A stretch of DNA of 64,000 bases from Arthrobacter crusticola (GCF_004357995.1 NZ_SMTK01000002.1:248001-312000), one strand, 5' to 3'; counted from the first letter of the stretch, positions 17,948-26,783 are shown. Program-made: numbers and translations. Notes: generated by a model from the letters alone, not told the origin.

Positions 17948-17999
17948 ATCATTATGGAAATGCCATCGCATCAATTGCTACAACCCTAGGAGCACCAAC

Positions 18000-18707
18000 A
18001 TGACCCAAACCCCCCAGCTGCGCCCCTCATCGGGAATCCGCGTAGCCGAGTTCATCGCCAATGTCGGAGAAGGCAATAAATTCAGCAAAATCGAATTGTT
18101 CGATGCCGTCCCAGGTGTTTCGCAAGCCGACCGCCGGATGCGGGACCTGCGTGAGATGGGGTGGGTGATCGACAACTACAAGATGAACCCCACCCTGAAG
18201 CCCGATGAGTACCTGCTGAAAAAGATCGGCACCCGGATCCATGAGGGCCAGCCCCGGCCCAAGAGCGTGCGTAGGTCCGTCACTGGCCCGAAGCGCCGTC
18301 GGATTCTGGAACGGGACGGTCACACCTGCCAGGTCTGCGGAGTTCGGGCGGGGATGGACTATCCCGGGGAGCCAGGCAGGAAGGCCGTCCTGACTATCGG
18401 GCACATCATTCCAAACAGCCGCGGCGGAAGCGATGATGAGAGCAACCTCCGCGCAGAGTGCACCCGGTGTGGGGACCAGGCCCGTGACATCACCATGGAC
18501 CCGCCGAGCGCAGCTTCAATATTCACCCGGGCCCAGCACGTCGGCGGGCTGAAGGAAAAGAAGCGGCTGTACGGGTGGATGGCGGCCGGTCACCGCACCC
18601 TGGATGACACCGAGGCCGTATTCAACGACTGGGCTCGCCTGCCCCGCGCCCAGCGCCTCGAAGTGATGAACCAGCTCGGCCAGCAGGTTATTACCGAAAT
18701 GGAGTAG
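18000..18707 (+). CDS. Winged-helix HNH endonuclease (island B)
   Basis: 235 aa. The N-terminal winged-helix-like part (about 20-60, VGEGNKFSKIELFDAVPG then VSQADRRMRDLREMGWVI) is shared with the island A paralogue. The C-terminal HNH domain has Cys110/Cys113 (CQVCG), LTIGHIIPNSRGG with the catalytic His135, the SNL Asn149 and Cys154/Cys157 (CTRCG). All metal and catalytic positions are present, so it should nick or cut DNA. The ATG at 18000 follows TAGGAG; an upstream frame to 17865 is open but lies over the octamer cluster. A strong hairpin follows the stop, so the gene is monocistronic. Confidence 0.85.
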   Translation: MTQTPQLRPSSGIRVAEFIANVGEGNKFSKIELFDAVPGVSQADRRMRDLREMGWVIDNYKMNPTLKPDEYLLKKIGTRIHEGQPRPKSVRRSVTGPKRRRILERDGHTCQVCGVRAGMDYPGEPGRKAVLTIGHIIPNSRGGSDDESNLRAECTRCGDQARDITMDPPSAASIFTRAQHVGGLKEKKRLYGWMAAGHRTLDDTEAVFNDWARLPRAQRLEVMNQLGQQVITEME

Positions 18708-18713
18708 GGATAC

Positions 18714-18743
18714 CGCTGCGCGGGCACCACCGCCCGCGCAGCG
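18714..18743 (+). terminator. GC-rich hairpin after the HNH gene
   Basis: A perfect 12-bp stem CGCTGCGCGGGC / GCCCGCGCAGCG with a 6-nt loop starts 7 nt after the stop. It has no T-run, as is common in high-GC actinobacteria. Confidence 0.6.
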
Positions 18744-18893
18744 AAGTCCGGTCTCTCGGGACAGCCTCCGGGGGCAACCGAGGGAGTAGCATCTTCCTTC
18801 GACCCTCGATGGCGCAGGAGGGGTCCCCGCCTGGTTATCCTCGGAGGAGGCCATCCCACGCCTATCAAGATCAAAATCGGGAACTTACACAAA

Positions 18894-19949
18894 TTGGCGG
18901 AAGGGTTCGTTTTGGTATTCAACACCTGGTGGACTTCCGATCCTGCTCAGCGCTTTTGGATGGAGATCACGACCCGGAAGGACCTCGGTGGAGATTTGAT
19001 GGCCCCCCAGGCAGGTGGAAAAAATACCACCCAGTGGTCCTACAGCCTCACCGCGCTGGTCCAGCCGGGAGACGTAATTTTTCACTACCCCACCGAAGGG
19101 ACAGATGCCGGCAGTGTCGTGGGGTGGTCGATTGTGGCCGGACCAGCACAGACGATTCCTAATGTAACCTGGCAGGCTCGCGGAACCTCGGGGCGCAGGA
19201 GGAATCAGCCGACCACCGGGCCCGGGTGGACCGTTCCCCTGAAAGACTTCACCCCCCTGCAGCCCAGGCTGAGCAAAGACACTTTGCAGAAGGCTCTCAA
19301 TGAACTCATGGAGCTGCGTGGCGGGCTCGAAGCCATCCATGGAAAACCCGTCTATTTCCCGTGGACGCGGTACCGCAGCGCAGAAATGCGAGCCCAGCAG
19401 GGCTACCTCGCCAAATTTCCTGCCGAGCTCGTCGATTTCTTCGACGAGCTCCGGCCAGTCGTGCGCTCGGCGCCAGACACCGATGCGGCCGTTGACGAGC
19501 CCGAGGACTTCCGCGCGCCCGGCCGGACCGCTCCCGTCGGCCGGGTGACACGGGCACAGGACCCGATCCTCAGGGCCGCCATCGAACGACGCGCCCTTGA
19601 TGTCGCGGCCGGTTATTATGCAGGAATCGGCGGAACGGACCTTATCGAACTCGGCAAGCCCTACGACATCCGAGTCACCGTCGACGGAACCGACCGCCAT
19701 GCCGAAGTCAAAGGAAGCTCTATGATGATCGACACCGTCGAGCTGACTTTCAATGAAGTCCACCACGCACACGGTTACGGCGCAACCGACCTCATCGTGG
19801 TAGACAGCATCGAATGGGCCCGCAGGCCGAACGGGACAGTGATCACGCGCGGGGGCCGCATGCGTGTATGGAGCAACTGGGAGCCCGCAGCCGAATGTCT
19901 CAAAGCACGAACGTTCGCATACACGCTTCCCCCAACATATACCCCGTAA
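18894..19949 (+). CDS. EVE-like modified-base reader fused to PD-(D/E)XK nuclease domain (island B)
   Basis: 351 aa from a TTG, the first possible start in the frame; the exact start is uncertain because no clear ribosome site is seen. The N-terminal half resembles EVE/PUA-like base-flipping domains: FVLVFNTWW, FWMEITTRKDLGGDL, LVQPGDVIFHYPTEG (about 56-70) and SVVGWSIVAGP. The C-terminal part is DUF3883-like: IERRALDVAAGYY (Glu231), GKPYDIRVTVDG (Asp258) and RHAEVKGSSMM (Glu271-x-Lys273). EVE domains read modified cytosines, so the fusion fits a modification-dependent (Type IV-like) restriction enzyme. The nuclease part is related in layout to the island A protein at 12320-13177. It stands alone between two hairpins. 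Confidence 0.65.
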   Translation: MAEGFVLVFNTWWTSDPAQRFWMEITTRKDLGGDLMAPQAGGKNTTQWSYSLTALVQPGDVIFHYPTEGTDAGSVVGWSIVAGPAQTIPNVTWQARGTSGRRRNQPTTGPGWTVPLKDFTPLQPRLSKDTLQKALNELMELRGGLEAIHGKPVYFPWTRYRSAEMRAQQGYLAKFPAELVDFFDELRPVVRSAPDTDAAVDEPEDFRAPGRTAPVGRVTRAQDPILRAAIERRALDVAAGYYAGIGGTDLIELGKPYDIRVTVDGTDRHAEVKGSSMMIDTVELTFNEVHHAHGYGATDLIVVDSIEWARRPNGTVITRGGRMRVWSNWEPAAECLKARTFAYTLPPTYTP

Positions 19950-20015
19950 CCGCATGGGCAGTCAGGTTCTGACCGCGATCAATTGGCACTCATAGGCCAT
20001 ACGCCGTTCAAGAAA

Positions 20016-20058
20016 AAGCCGCGCCTCCCGCGTGGGTGGCTGGCGGGAGGCGCGGCTT
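20016..20058 (-). terminator. Intrinsic terminator of the ScyD-like gene
   Basis: A 16-bp stem (AAGCCGCGCCTCCCGC at 20016-20031 with its complement at 20043-20058) and an 11-nt loop are followed on the minus strand by TTTTTCTT. They begin 18 nt past the minus-strand stop at 20077. Confidence 0.85.
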
Positions 20059-20076
20059 CGTCGCTTGAACTAGTGG

Positions 20077-21216
20077 TCAGCCGCCGTACACCAACCCGTA
20101 CCTCACGAGCATGCCGTTCGGCGGAGCGTCCGGCGCCGGCAGCACGTTCGTTGTTGCAAGGAGGCCCTTCGAGTCGACCTCGACGTCGGCAGGCAGCACG
20201 GCCTGGGTGAACAGCACGGCCTTGGTCGTCCCGGCGGGCACCACCGAGATGCGGTTGGCCATGAGCTCGGCGATGAAGAGGTTGCCCTTGTCATCGAACG
20301 CGAGACCGGTCGGCGTGTGGAGGCCAACGATCACCGATGCCCCATTACCGGTCGCAGGGTCGATCTTGAGGACCGACCCTGCCATCTCACCCTCGGGCAC
20401 GCCCGGAAGCGACGAAACGTACAGGTAGCCGTCCTTCCCGACCTCGATGTCAGTCGGCACCGGCTCGGAGTTGTAGGTCCTCCCGATGGTGCAGGCCGGC
20501 AGCCCGAACTCGGCGGCATCCGCCGCCGTGAGCACCGTCGGAACGGGCCCGATGAGCGAAATGAACCGAACCGCGCCGGTCGCCAGGTCGATGGCGAAGA
20601 TCGAGTTGGCGCCGGCGTCGGCCACGAACAGTGTGTGACCCGTGGGGTCAAGCGCCGTCGCGTACGGATGCGAATACACCTCACCACCGTGCGGGCCCGC
20701 ATAAGGAGCGATCGGCGGCGGCAGCTGGTCCAGACACGACTGGGGGGTGTTCTGCAGCCCGTACTCGGATTTCGCGTCGAAGTTATTGGCAGTCTCGAAG
20801 GCGGCGAGATCGGCGAGCACGGTCACGGCACCATTCCGGAGCACGCTGACGTTGGCGACCAGCGGCCGTGTCTCACCCGGGCCGCCCACACTTTCGGTGA
20901 AGTAGGTGTCCGGCCCGTGCGTGGTGACGCCGCCCACTTCGATATTGGGGCGTTCCACCAGGTTCATGACGACGCCATTGCCGTCGACGCTGCTCAGTAG
21001 TCCGGCGAAGTTCTGGGTGACGAAAGTCGACTCGCCCGGTCCGGCGGCAATACGCAGGGGGCCGACAAGGGCATTCGCAAGCTCCGTCTTGTCGCCGGGC
21101 GAAACGGTGCCTACGCCGTGATGCTGGACCTCGGCCGCGCCGGCAGCAACGCCGCTCCCGGCGAGGGCGACGGTTAGAAGTGTGGTGCTGAAAAAACGCG
21201 CAGTATTACCCTTCAT
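20077..21216 (-). CDS. Secreted ScyD/ScyE-family beta-propeller protein
   Basis: 379 aa beginning MKGNTARFFSTTLLTVALAG, a Sec signal peptide with a likely cleavage in the Ala/Gly-rich segment after about residue 30. The mature part has NHL-like blade repeats: GPLRIAAGPGESTFVTQNFA, YATALDPTGHTLFVADAGAN, VPTDIEVGKDGYLYVSSLPG and TPTGLAFDDKGNLFIAELMA. ScyD/ScyE proteins are named from scytonemin clusters, but the family is widespread in actinobacteria with no known reaction. The ATG at 21216 follows GAGGA; the 33 extra upstream codons are rejected. It is monocistronic with its own terminator. Confidence 0.85.
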   Translation of the reverse strand: MKGNTARFFSTTLLTVALAGSGVAAGAAEVQHHGVGTVSPGDKTELANALVGPLRIAAGPGESTFVTQNFAGLLSSVDGNGVVMNLVERPNIEVGGVTTHGPDTYFTESVGGPGETRPLVANVSVLRNGAVTVLADLAAFETANNFDAKSEYGLQNTPQSCLDQLPPPIAPYAGPHGGEVYSHPYATALDPTGHTLFVADAGANSIFAIDLATGAVRFISLIGPVPTVLTAADAAEFGLPACTIGRTYNSEPVPTDIEVGKDGYLYVSSLPGVPEGEMAGSVLKIDPATGNGASVIVGLHTPTGLAFDDKGNLFIAELMANRISVVPAGTTKAVLFTQAVLPADVEVDSKGLLATTNVLPAPDAPPNGMLVRYGLVYGG

Positions 21217-21501
21217 GGGATCAGTCCTCAGGCTTTGCGGGTGATCAAGACGCGGTAAAGCGGTCCCAGCAACCGAGCAGCGGATTCCCCACTGGCGCAC
21301 TGCTACCCCGGTCATCAGCCGGAAGGGCGGCGTCGCTTCATGCTATGACCGCTCTCGTCGACTGTCCACGGTATTACTCCAGTGTGATTCACGCTGCTTG
21401 GCCTTGTGTCCGCTTGCTTAGTCCGGCTGTAATTTCGGTTACAAAAATCTTTAGCGGCGGCGACAGGAACAAGAGTGGGTGCGCCGACCTACAGTGAGCG
21501 C

Positions 21502-21756
21502 ATGGAAACGGCCAATGAAACAACCAGCGCCCCGCGGGCCCGACGACGACGCCTGTGCCCGGTCTGCCGGTCCGAGGCGTGGCGCATCGCGTACGGGATG
21601 ATCATGCCTGACCAGCGGGCAACCATGCCCAACACCGTGTTCGCCGGCTGTTGCATCGAGATGCGTGAACGCCGGAACCCGAAGACGGGGGAGCGCGAAC
21701 TGGGAACGCCCGCCTGGCAGTGCCAGAACCCTTCTTGCGGGCACGAGTGGTGGTGA
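21502..21756 (+). CDS. Small zinc-ribbon protein
   Basis: 84 aa. Two Cys pairs are visible: CPVC near the N-terminus and CQNPSC-GHEWW at the C-terminus, with GCCIEM between. The order fits a conserved small actinobacterial zinc-ribbon protein in which the second knuckle is WxCxxxxCGxxW. The start METANE at 21502 is preferred over an in-frame ATG-like start at 21475; neither has a strong ribosome site. No function is assigned. Confidence 0.7.
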   Translation: METANETTSAPRARRRRLCPVCRSEAWRIAYGMIMPDQRATMPNTVFAGCCIEMRERRNPKTGERELGTPAWQCQNPSCGHEWW

Positions 21757-21815
21757 CACGGGCCGCCCAGCGTGGAGCAGTTACACGCTGGGCCAGGCGC
21801 TCCGCCTGAGCGGGG

Positions 21816-23183
21816 TCAGCTGTCGCAGCCCCAGCCGTCGCCGTCCCGGTCGAGATGGGGACCATAGCCGGGAGTGCTGATATTGATTGGGGCCATCCCC
21901 GCGGCACGCACTGCAGCGCAGTTCGGGTAGTACGGCGCCGGCGCCGGAACAGGAGCGACCGGTGCAGGGACGACGGGCGCTGGTGCGGGCGCGACGGGTG
22001 CCGGAGCCGGTGCTGGGGCAGGGGCCGCCGGGACCGGTGCAGGCTGTGCCGGTGCGGGGTCGGGCTCCGCGACCGGTGGCTGTACGTTGGTCGGAGCGTC
22101 GATGTCACCGCAGGACCCAAGGACGGACGCCATGGCGTCGTGCTCCGCCTGGGTGACCCACAGCCCATAGGTGGCCTTCACTGAGATCTGGGTGGCGACG
22201 TAGGTGCAGCGGAACGCCTTATTGGGCGGCAGCCAGGTGGCGGCGTCGCCGTCGCCCTTCTGCTGGTTGGTCGGGCCGTCCGTCGCCTGAAGGTTCAGTG
22301 GATCGTTTGCGAAGGCCATGCGCTGCTCGGCGCTCAGCTGCTGCGCACCCTTCTGCCACGCGTCCGAGAGTGCGACGACGTGGTCGATCTGCACCGCCGA
22401 GCTGGTGGCCTGCCCGCGGATGAAGCGGATGGTGGTCGCGGTGTACGGGTCGTCGAGCACACCCGCGGCCACCTTGCAGGGCACGCTGTTGGCGAAGACG
22501 ATGTCGTAGAGCTGCAGCTTCAGGATGTCGTTCCGGGTGTCGCAGCCGTTGCGGTCGACGTCGGCCCAGGCGGTCCCGAACTGATCCCGGTCATAGCCGG
22601 TCTTCGGTGCCCGTCCCTTGATGGCAAGGGTCTCCAGCAGTGCGAGGGCCTTGGTGCCGGCAGCGGGCTGGCTCTGCGGGGCGACGGCCCCCTGCACGGT
22701 GACGGCCGGTACCTCGTCGGTGTCGAGAGGGGCGACGTCGGGTGTCGGGCTCGGCGTGGGCGCGGGCGCCTTGGTGGTGCTGGGCCGGGGCGTGGGCGTG
22801 GGGGACGGCGACGACGTCTCCGCCGGTTCGCTGACTGCGGTCTTGCCGGCCGCTGCGCTTGTATCGGGAGCGCCGGCCGGTGGGTTAAGAAGGAATCCAG
22901 CGATGAGGGTCACCACGCTGATGCCAATGGTTATGCCGGCGGCCCGGCGGTCCGGAAGGCGCAGCCACGACGGCCTTCCCGAGATTAGGGCGTAGAGGCC
23001 CGTCGCCAGGAGAACCAGCGCCAAGGAACCGAGGCCTCCGCCGGCGAGGTTCGCCGTGTCGGCGACGACGATGGTGAGGAGTGCGACCGCCACGGCGATC
23101 CAAGTGGATCGATCGATTCCGCGGCGTTTCGGCCCTTCGGGCGAAAAATTTGTGGCAGGGCTGTGCCCGAAAGGATTGCGCAT
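21816..23183 (-). CDS. Membrane-anchored DUF1524 HNH nuclease with excalibur domain
   Basis: 455 aa. The N-terminus has about three hydrophobic segments (WIAVAVALLTIVVADTANL, GSLALVLLATGLYALISG, GITIGISVVTLIAGFLL), then a Pro/Ser/Thr linker. The central DUF1524 (GmrSD C-terminal-like) nuclease has VQIDHVVALSDAWQKGAQ, the DPLNLQATDG Asn motif and NQQKGDGDAATWLPP. A Pro/Ala repeat stalk follows, then a C-terminal excalibur calcium-binding motif, DRDGDGWGCDS, with a Cys in YYPNCAAVR. The nuclease probably faces outside the cell, in DNA uptake, nutrient scavenging or competition. The antisense Arg-rich frames over it are shadows. Confidence 0.85.
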   Translation of the reverse strand: MRNPFGHSPATNFSPEGPKRRGIDRSTWIAVAVALLTIVVADTANLAGGGLGSLALVLLATGLYALISGRPSWLRLPDRRAAGITIGISVVTLIAGFLLNPPAGAPDTSAAAGKTAVSEPAETSSPSPTPTPRPSTTKAPAPTPSPTPDVAPLDTDEVPAVTVQGAVAPQSQPAAGTKALALLETLAIKGRAPKTGYDRDQFGTAWADVDRNGCDTRNDILKLQLYDIVFANSVPCKVAAGVLDDPYTATTIRFIRGQATSSAVQIDHVVALSDAWQKGAQQLSAEQRMAFANDPLNLQATDGPTNQQKGDGDAATWLPPNKAFRCTYVATQISVKATYGLWVTQAEHDAMASVLGSCGDIDAPTNVQPPVAEPDPAPAQPAPVPAAPAPAPAPAPVAPAPAPVVPAPVAPVPAPAPYYPNCAAVRAAGMAPINISTPGYGPHLDRDGDGWGCDS

Positions 23184-23278
23184 GAAATTGTCCCCCAGCG
23201 AAAAAACGAATGTGTGCGCTGGTCATCCTACAGCCGCCATGGCAAGTGCTTTCGCCGGCGCGGCCGGAGGAATAGTCG

Positions 23279-24022
23279 CTACAGGCGGCCGGCCTTAATG
23301 ACTCGGCTGAGGAATTGCTGCGTGCGCTCCTCGGAAGGGTCCTCGAAGATTCTCTCCGGCGTGCCCCGCTCAAGAATTCTGCCCTGGTGGAGGAAGCACA
23401 CCTGGGAGGCGACTTCACGGGCGAAGCCCATTTCGTGGGTCGCCAGGAGCATCGTCAGTCCGCCACGCGCAAGCTCACGGATGATTTCGAGGACATCGCC
23501 GACGAGTTCCGGATCGAGGGCCGCAGTGATTTCGTCAAGGAGCAGCACCTGCGGATCCATGGCCATGGCGCGGGCGATGGCGACGCGTTGTTGCTGCCCG
23601 CCCGACAGCGCGTCGGGAAAGGCACCCACTTTGTCCTTCAACCCGATCTTTTCGAGCAGTTCCACGGCGCGCTCTTCGGCCGCGGCCTTGGGCACTCCGC
23701 CGATCATCGTCGGGGCGAGGGTGATGTTCTTCAGGACGGACATATGGGGAAACAGGTTGTAGGACTGGAAGACCATTCCCACGTTCCGACGCAGCACATT
23801 CAGGTCGACACCCCGGCCCGTCACCTCGTCTCCGTTGACGAGGATCTCACCCGAGTTGATCGTTTCGAGCGCATTGATGCAGCGCAGCAGCGTGGACTTT
23901 CCGGAGCCGGACGCCCCGATCAGGCACACCACCTCGTGCTTGGCCACTTCGAGCGAGACGCCGTTGAGGACGGGGGTGGTTCCGTAGGACTTGTGGACGT
24001 CGCGGATCTGCAGAAAGGTCAT
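23279..24022 (-). CDS. Polar amino-acid ABC transporter, ATP-binding subunit
   Basis: 247-aa GlnQ/GluA-type ATPase. Walker A is GASGSGKST (about 36-44), the signature LSGGQQQRVAIARAMAMDP, Walker B LLLDEITAALDPELV (the usual DEPTSALDP with Ile in place of Pro) and the switch His is in LLATHEMGFAREV. It powers import through the permease encoded 8 nt upstream. The operon order is receptor-permease-ATPase on the minus strand. Confidence 0.93.
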   Translation of the reverse strand: MTFLQIRDVHKSYGTTPVLNGVSLEVAKHEVVCLIGASGSGKSTLLRCINALETINSGEILVNGDEVTGRGVDLNVLRRNVGMVFQSYNLFPHMSVLKNITLAPTMIGGVPKAAAEERAVELLEKIGLKDKVGAFPDALSGGQQQRVAIARAMAMDPQVLLLDEITAALDPELVGDVLEIIRELARGGLTMLLATHEMGFAREVASQVCFLHQGRILERGTPERIFEDPSEERTQQFLSRVIKAGRL

Positions 24023-24029
24023 AGCGTTC

Positions 24030-25142
24030 CTAACTCGATCCGGCGCGCTGCCGGGCCTGGTCCCTTTCGACCAACCGGTCGACGAAGCGGGACTGCGGGA
24101 TGGTGGCCAGCACGAAGATGATGGCGACGACGGTCACGGGTGAAAGGTTGAAGACCGACGACGCCACCAGCCGGGATTGGGTGAACGCATCGATGACCCC
24201 CATGACCCCGATCAGGGCGGTGTCCTTCTGGAGGCCAATGAAATCGTTCAACAGGGGCGGCATGACCCGTCGGATGGCCTGCGGGATGATGACGGTGCGC
24301 AGTGTCATGGGATAGGAGAGGCCGAGCGAGCGGGCGGCCGCCCACTGGCTCGGGTGGATCGATTCGAGGCCGGCCCGGTAAACCTCAGCGACATACGCCG
24401 AATAGGTGAGCGTCAGGGCGAAAATCGCAAGCCAGATGGGCGGCAGGTCCCGAAAGACCGGAACCTCGGCCAGTGACAGACCGAATCCGACGAGGTACAG
24501 GACGATGATGCCCGGGATGGCCCGAAAGATATCGGCATATAAGGTTGCGAGGATGCGTAGCGGACGTCCCGCCGGGCCCGGAATCATCCGCATGACGGCA
24601 ATCGCAAGTCCCAGGATGAGGACAAGAATTTCGGCACCAATCGCGACACGAACGTTCACCCAGAACGCCTTGAGGACGTCCTCCCAGGCCTCGGCGATGA
24701 AGGAGCCGCGCAGAAAGGTCTGGGCGATGGCGCCGTCGTTCGTCACGGCGAAGGCGAGGAGGGCTGCCAGCACAAAGACGGCGGCGGCATAGCCAAGGCT
24801 CGTCGAGGCTGACTCACGGCCGAGTGCGGCGGTATGGCGAGCCTCGACAATGCGGTCCTGCCGCATCAGGGAGGTGCGTTCCTTTGCCCGGGTCACCGCG
24901 CGAAGCGCGGGGAGAAGCGGAATCCATCCGGCGAGGGCCGCCACGACGCACACGGCCAGAACGACCAGGTTGGATGCGCCGGTCAGCACATACAGGTTTC
25001 GCAACGCGATGCCGAAGCACACGGCCGCCACGACCGAGATCAGGACTGCCGCCACCGCCAGGCGCACAACGGGGGGCGGGGCTGATCGAACCGGCTTGAG
25101 AGGATTCGCTGCCGTATCCCGGAACGGCATCACTCTGCTCAT
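24030..25142 (-). CDS. Polar amino-acid ABC transporter, permease
   Basis: 370 aa. The C-terminal ~220 residues are a HisM/GlnP-family permease with the EAA loop (AAARSLGLSYPMTLRTVIIP, then QAIRRVMPPLLNDFIGLQKD). The N-terminal 140 residues add two or three hydrophobic segments (VRLAVAAVLISVVAAVCFG, NLVVLAVCVVAALAGWIPLL), seen in longer permeases of this family. The ATG at 25142 overlaps the receptor stop (ATGA), so the longer frame to 25199 is not used. A single permease gene suggests a homodimeric channel. Confidence 0.92.
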   Translation of the reverse strand: MSRVMPFRDTAANPLKPVRSAPPPVVRLAVAAVLISVVAAVCFGIALRNLYVLTGASNLVVLAVCVVAALAGWIPLLPALRAVTRAKERTSLMRQDRIVEARHTAALGRESASTSLGYAAAVFVLAALLAFAVTNDGAIAQTFLRGSFIAEAWEDVLKAFWVNVRVAIGAEILVLILGLAIAVMRMIPGPAGRPLRILATLYADIFRAIPGIIVLYLVGFGLSLAEVPVFRDLPPIWLAIFALTLTYSAYVAEVYRAGLESIHPSQWAAARSLGLSYPMTLRTVIIPQAIRRVMPPLLNDFIGLQKDTALIGVMGVIDAFTQSRLVASSVFNLSPVTVVAIIFVLATIPQSRFVDRLVERDQARQRAGSS

Positions 25143-26005
25143 GGGGCCTCGAACACCGGAACCTTCGCCGGATCTCCTCCGAGGGTGGGACCAAGCCAAC
25201 TCGCCGAAAGCTTCTCAAGCGTTCCATCGTCGGACATCGCAGCGATCGCTTCATCCATCGCCTCGGCGTTCGGGGAGCCCTTGGGATAGATTGCCCCGTA
25301 CTTTTCACCGGTCTTGTACTGTCCCACTACCTCGAGGCTGCCCGACGACGCTTTAGTGAAGCCGAGCATGATCGCCGTGTCCTGGATGGCAGCGTCGACC
25401 TGCCCGGAACTTACCGCAGTGACCATCGTGTCGGTGTCCTGGAACACGCGGGCCTCAGTTTCGGGGCGGATTGTTTCATTGACGAAGTCCACCGCCGTGG
25501 TTCCCAATGCCACGCCCGTCTTCTTCGACGTGATGTTGGAGGCCGTGATGTCGGCGCCCTTCTTGGCGAGGATGGCAACGTTCGAGTCGAAATAGGGCTG
25601 CGAAAATTCGACGACCTCCTCACGCTCGGGCGTGATGGAAATCTGCGCCATGGCGATATCGAAGTCCTTCGTCTGCCCGGCGACCAAAGCATCGAATGAG
25701 GCATTGACGACCTCGACCTTGGAGAGTCCGGCGCGGTGGGCGATATTCGCTGCGAGGCAGTATTCATACCCGCCGTCGATCTTCTCGGGCGAAATGCCCT
25801 TCCACCATCCCGGAGAGGGCAGGTTCGTCTGCACCGTGAGCGTGTCTTCGGTGACCGGCTCGATGGACACCGATCCCTTCTCTCCATAGACCTCGCAGGA
25901 GCCAAAACTTGGAGATTCGGAGGCGGCTTCACCACCGCAGCCGGTCAGGGTCAGACCCGCGGTAGCCGCGACTGCTGCGATCGTTCCAAGCCGGTATCTC
26001 GCCAT
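25139..26005 (-). CDS. Polar amino-acid-binding lipoprotein
   Basis: 288 aa family 3 solute-binding protein. It has a signal peptide and lipobox, ATAGLTLTGCGG (lipidated Cys23). The family pattern is FDIAMAQISITPEREEVVEF followed by SQPYFDSNVAILAKKGADI, with ALGTTAVDFVNETIRPE and SGQVDAAIQDTAIMLGF in the second lobe. It delivers an amino acid to the downstream permease. The ligand cannot be read, but the divergent amino-acid dehydrogenase/decarboxylase operon suggests the same amino acid is imported and degraded. First gene of its operon, with a palindrome 40-55 nt upstream. Confidence 0.9.
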   Translation of the reverse strand: MARYRLGTIAAVAATAGLTLTGCGGEAASESPSFGSCEVYGEKGSVSIEPVTEDTLTVQTNLPSPGWWKGISPEKIDGGYEYCLAANIAHRAGLSKVEVVNASFDALVAGQTKDFDIAMAQISITPEREEVVEFSQPYFDSNVAILAKKGADITASNITSKKTGVALGTTAVDFVNETIRPETEARVFQDTDTMVTAVSSGQVDAAIQDTAIMLGFTKASSGSLEVVGQYKTGEKYGAIYPKGSPNAEAMDEAIAAMSDDGTLEKLSASWLGPTLGGDPAKVPVFEAP

Positions 26006-26044
26006 GTTCCGCTTCCGTTCTGTTGCTGACCGGACTGCCTAGTC

Positions 26045-26060
26045 CTGAATGGCCGTACAG
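26045..26060. promoter_or_regulatory. Candidate TetR operator upstream of the ABC importer
   Basis: CTGAATGGCCGTACAG: the left half CTGAAT and right half GTACAG flank a GGCC centre. It matches the CTGAAT-N4-ATTCAG site at 26812-26827 in left half, spacing and the final CAG. It sits between the importer start (26005) and the divergent TetR gene (26153). Confidence 0.55.
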
Positions 26061-26152
26061 TAGATAGAGGAACTGTGTCGTGCATCACTGAAGTTGTCAA
26101 CGCTTCGAGGAATGTTTTTCGGCCGGGAAGGTGATTCGAGGGTGGGGCTAAC

Positions 26153-26773
26153 GTGCGACTGGTGAACCGAAAGAGCGCACAGGCGCGCCGGGTGGAAGTG
26201 CTCGACGAGACCCTCAAGCAAATCCACGAGCGGGGCATGTCGGCGCTCCGGATTGCCGACGTCGCCAGCTCCATGCAGGTGAGTCCGGCGCTGATCATCT
26301 ACCACTTCGAAACCCGTGAAAACCTTCTGGTCGAAGCACTGACGCACGCCGCTGAGCGTGACCTGCTGAAGCTTCACCGCATAGTCCGGGAGCCCGCCCC
26401 ACCGGCCCGCCGCCTGATGAAGGTGCTCGAGTGGTACGCCCCGTCGGGTGCGGCCCGGGGCTGGCAGATCTGGGTGGATGGCTGGGCGGCGGCGATGCGC
26501 GACAAGGCCCTCCAAAAGGTCCTGGCCGATCTCCAGGACCGCTGGGCGGCCGAGATTGTCGGCATCATCGAGGAGGGAGTGGCCGGCGGAGTCTTCACCG
26601 TGGATGACTCCCACGACGTGGTGACACGCATCACCTCGCTGCTCGACGGGCTTGCTGTGCGCATGGTTGTCCATAAAGACGCCCTCAAACGGGACGTTCT
26701 CCAGGAGTGGCTGGTGCGGCAGGTCGCCTGGGAGTTGGGCGTCGACCAGGAGGAGCTGAGGTCTCCCGCGTAA
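26153..26773 (+). CDS. TetR/BetI-type transcriptional regulator
   Basis: 206 aa. The N-terminal TetR helix-turn-helix covers about 15-60 (IHERGMSALRIADVASSMQV, SPALIIYHFETRENLLVEAL). The C-terminal BetI/TetR_C_6-like helical domain follows (GWQIWVDGWAAAMRDKALQK and VTRITSLLDGLAVRMV). GTG at 26153 follows GGTGGGG at good spacing; GTG at 26162 is an alternative. Placed between the importer and the catabolic operon, with similar palindromes before both, it most likely represses both until the imported amino acid or a CoA intermediate binds (inference). Confidence 0.85.
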   Translation: MRLVNRKSAQARRVEVLDETLKQIHERGMSALRIADVASSMQVSPALIIYHFETRENLLVEALTHAAERDLLKLHRIVREPAPPARRLMKVLEWYAPSGAARGWQIWVDGWAAAMRDKALQKVLADLQDRWAAEIVGIIEEGVAGGVFTVDDSHDVVTRITSLLDGLAVRMVVHKDALKRDVLQEWLVRQVAWELGVDQEELRSPA

Positions 26774-26783
26774 TCAGGCTCTC

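Larger units (their letters stand above)
17273..17999. other. 727-bp divergent control region of island B
   Basis: It lies between the 729-aa gene (minus) and the HNH gene (plus). Chance frames on both strands (for example 17432-17674) lack ribosome sites and family signals. The region contains a 7-bp tandem repeat (17694-17728) and a cluster of GCCGRACG octamers (17857-17947). Both divergent promoters should be here. It is unusually long for such gene-dense DNA. Confidence 0.6.

Noticed and set aside
26153-26161. TetR start at the second GTG (26162)
   Set aside because: The first GTG at 26153 has better spacing to GGTGGGG; the difference is only three residues.
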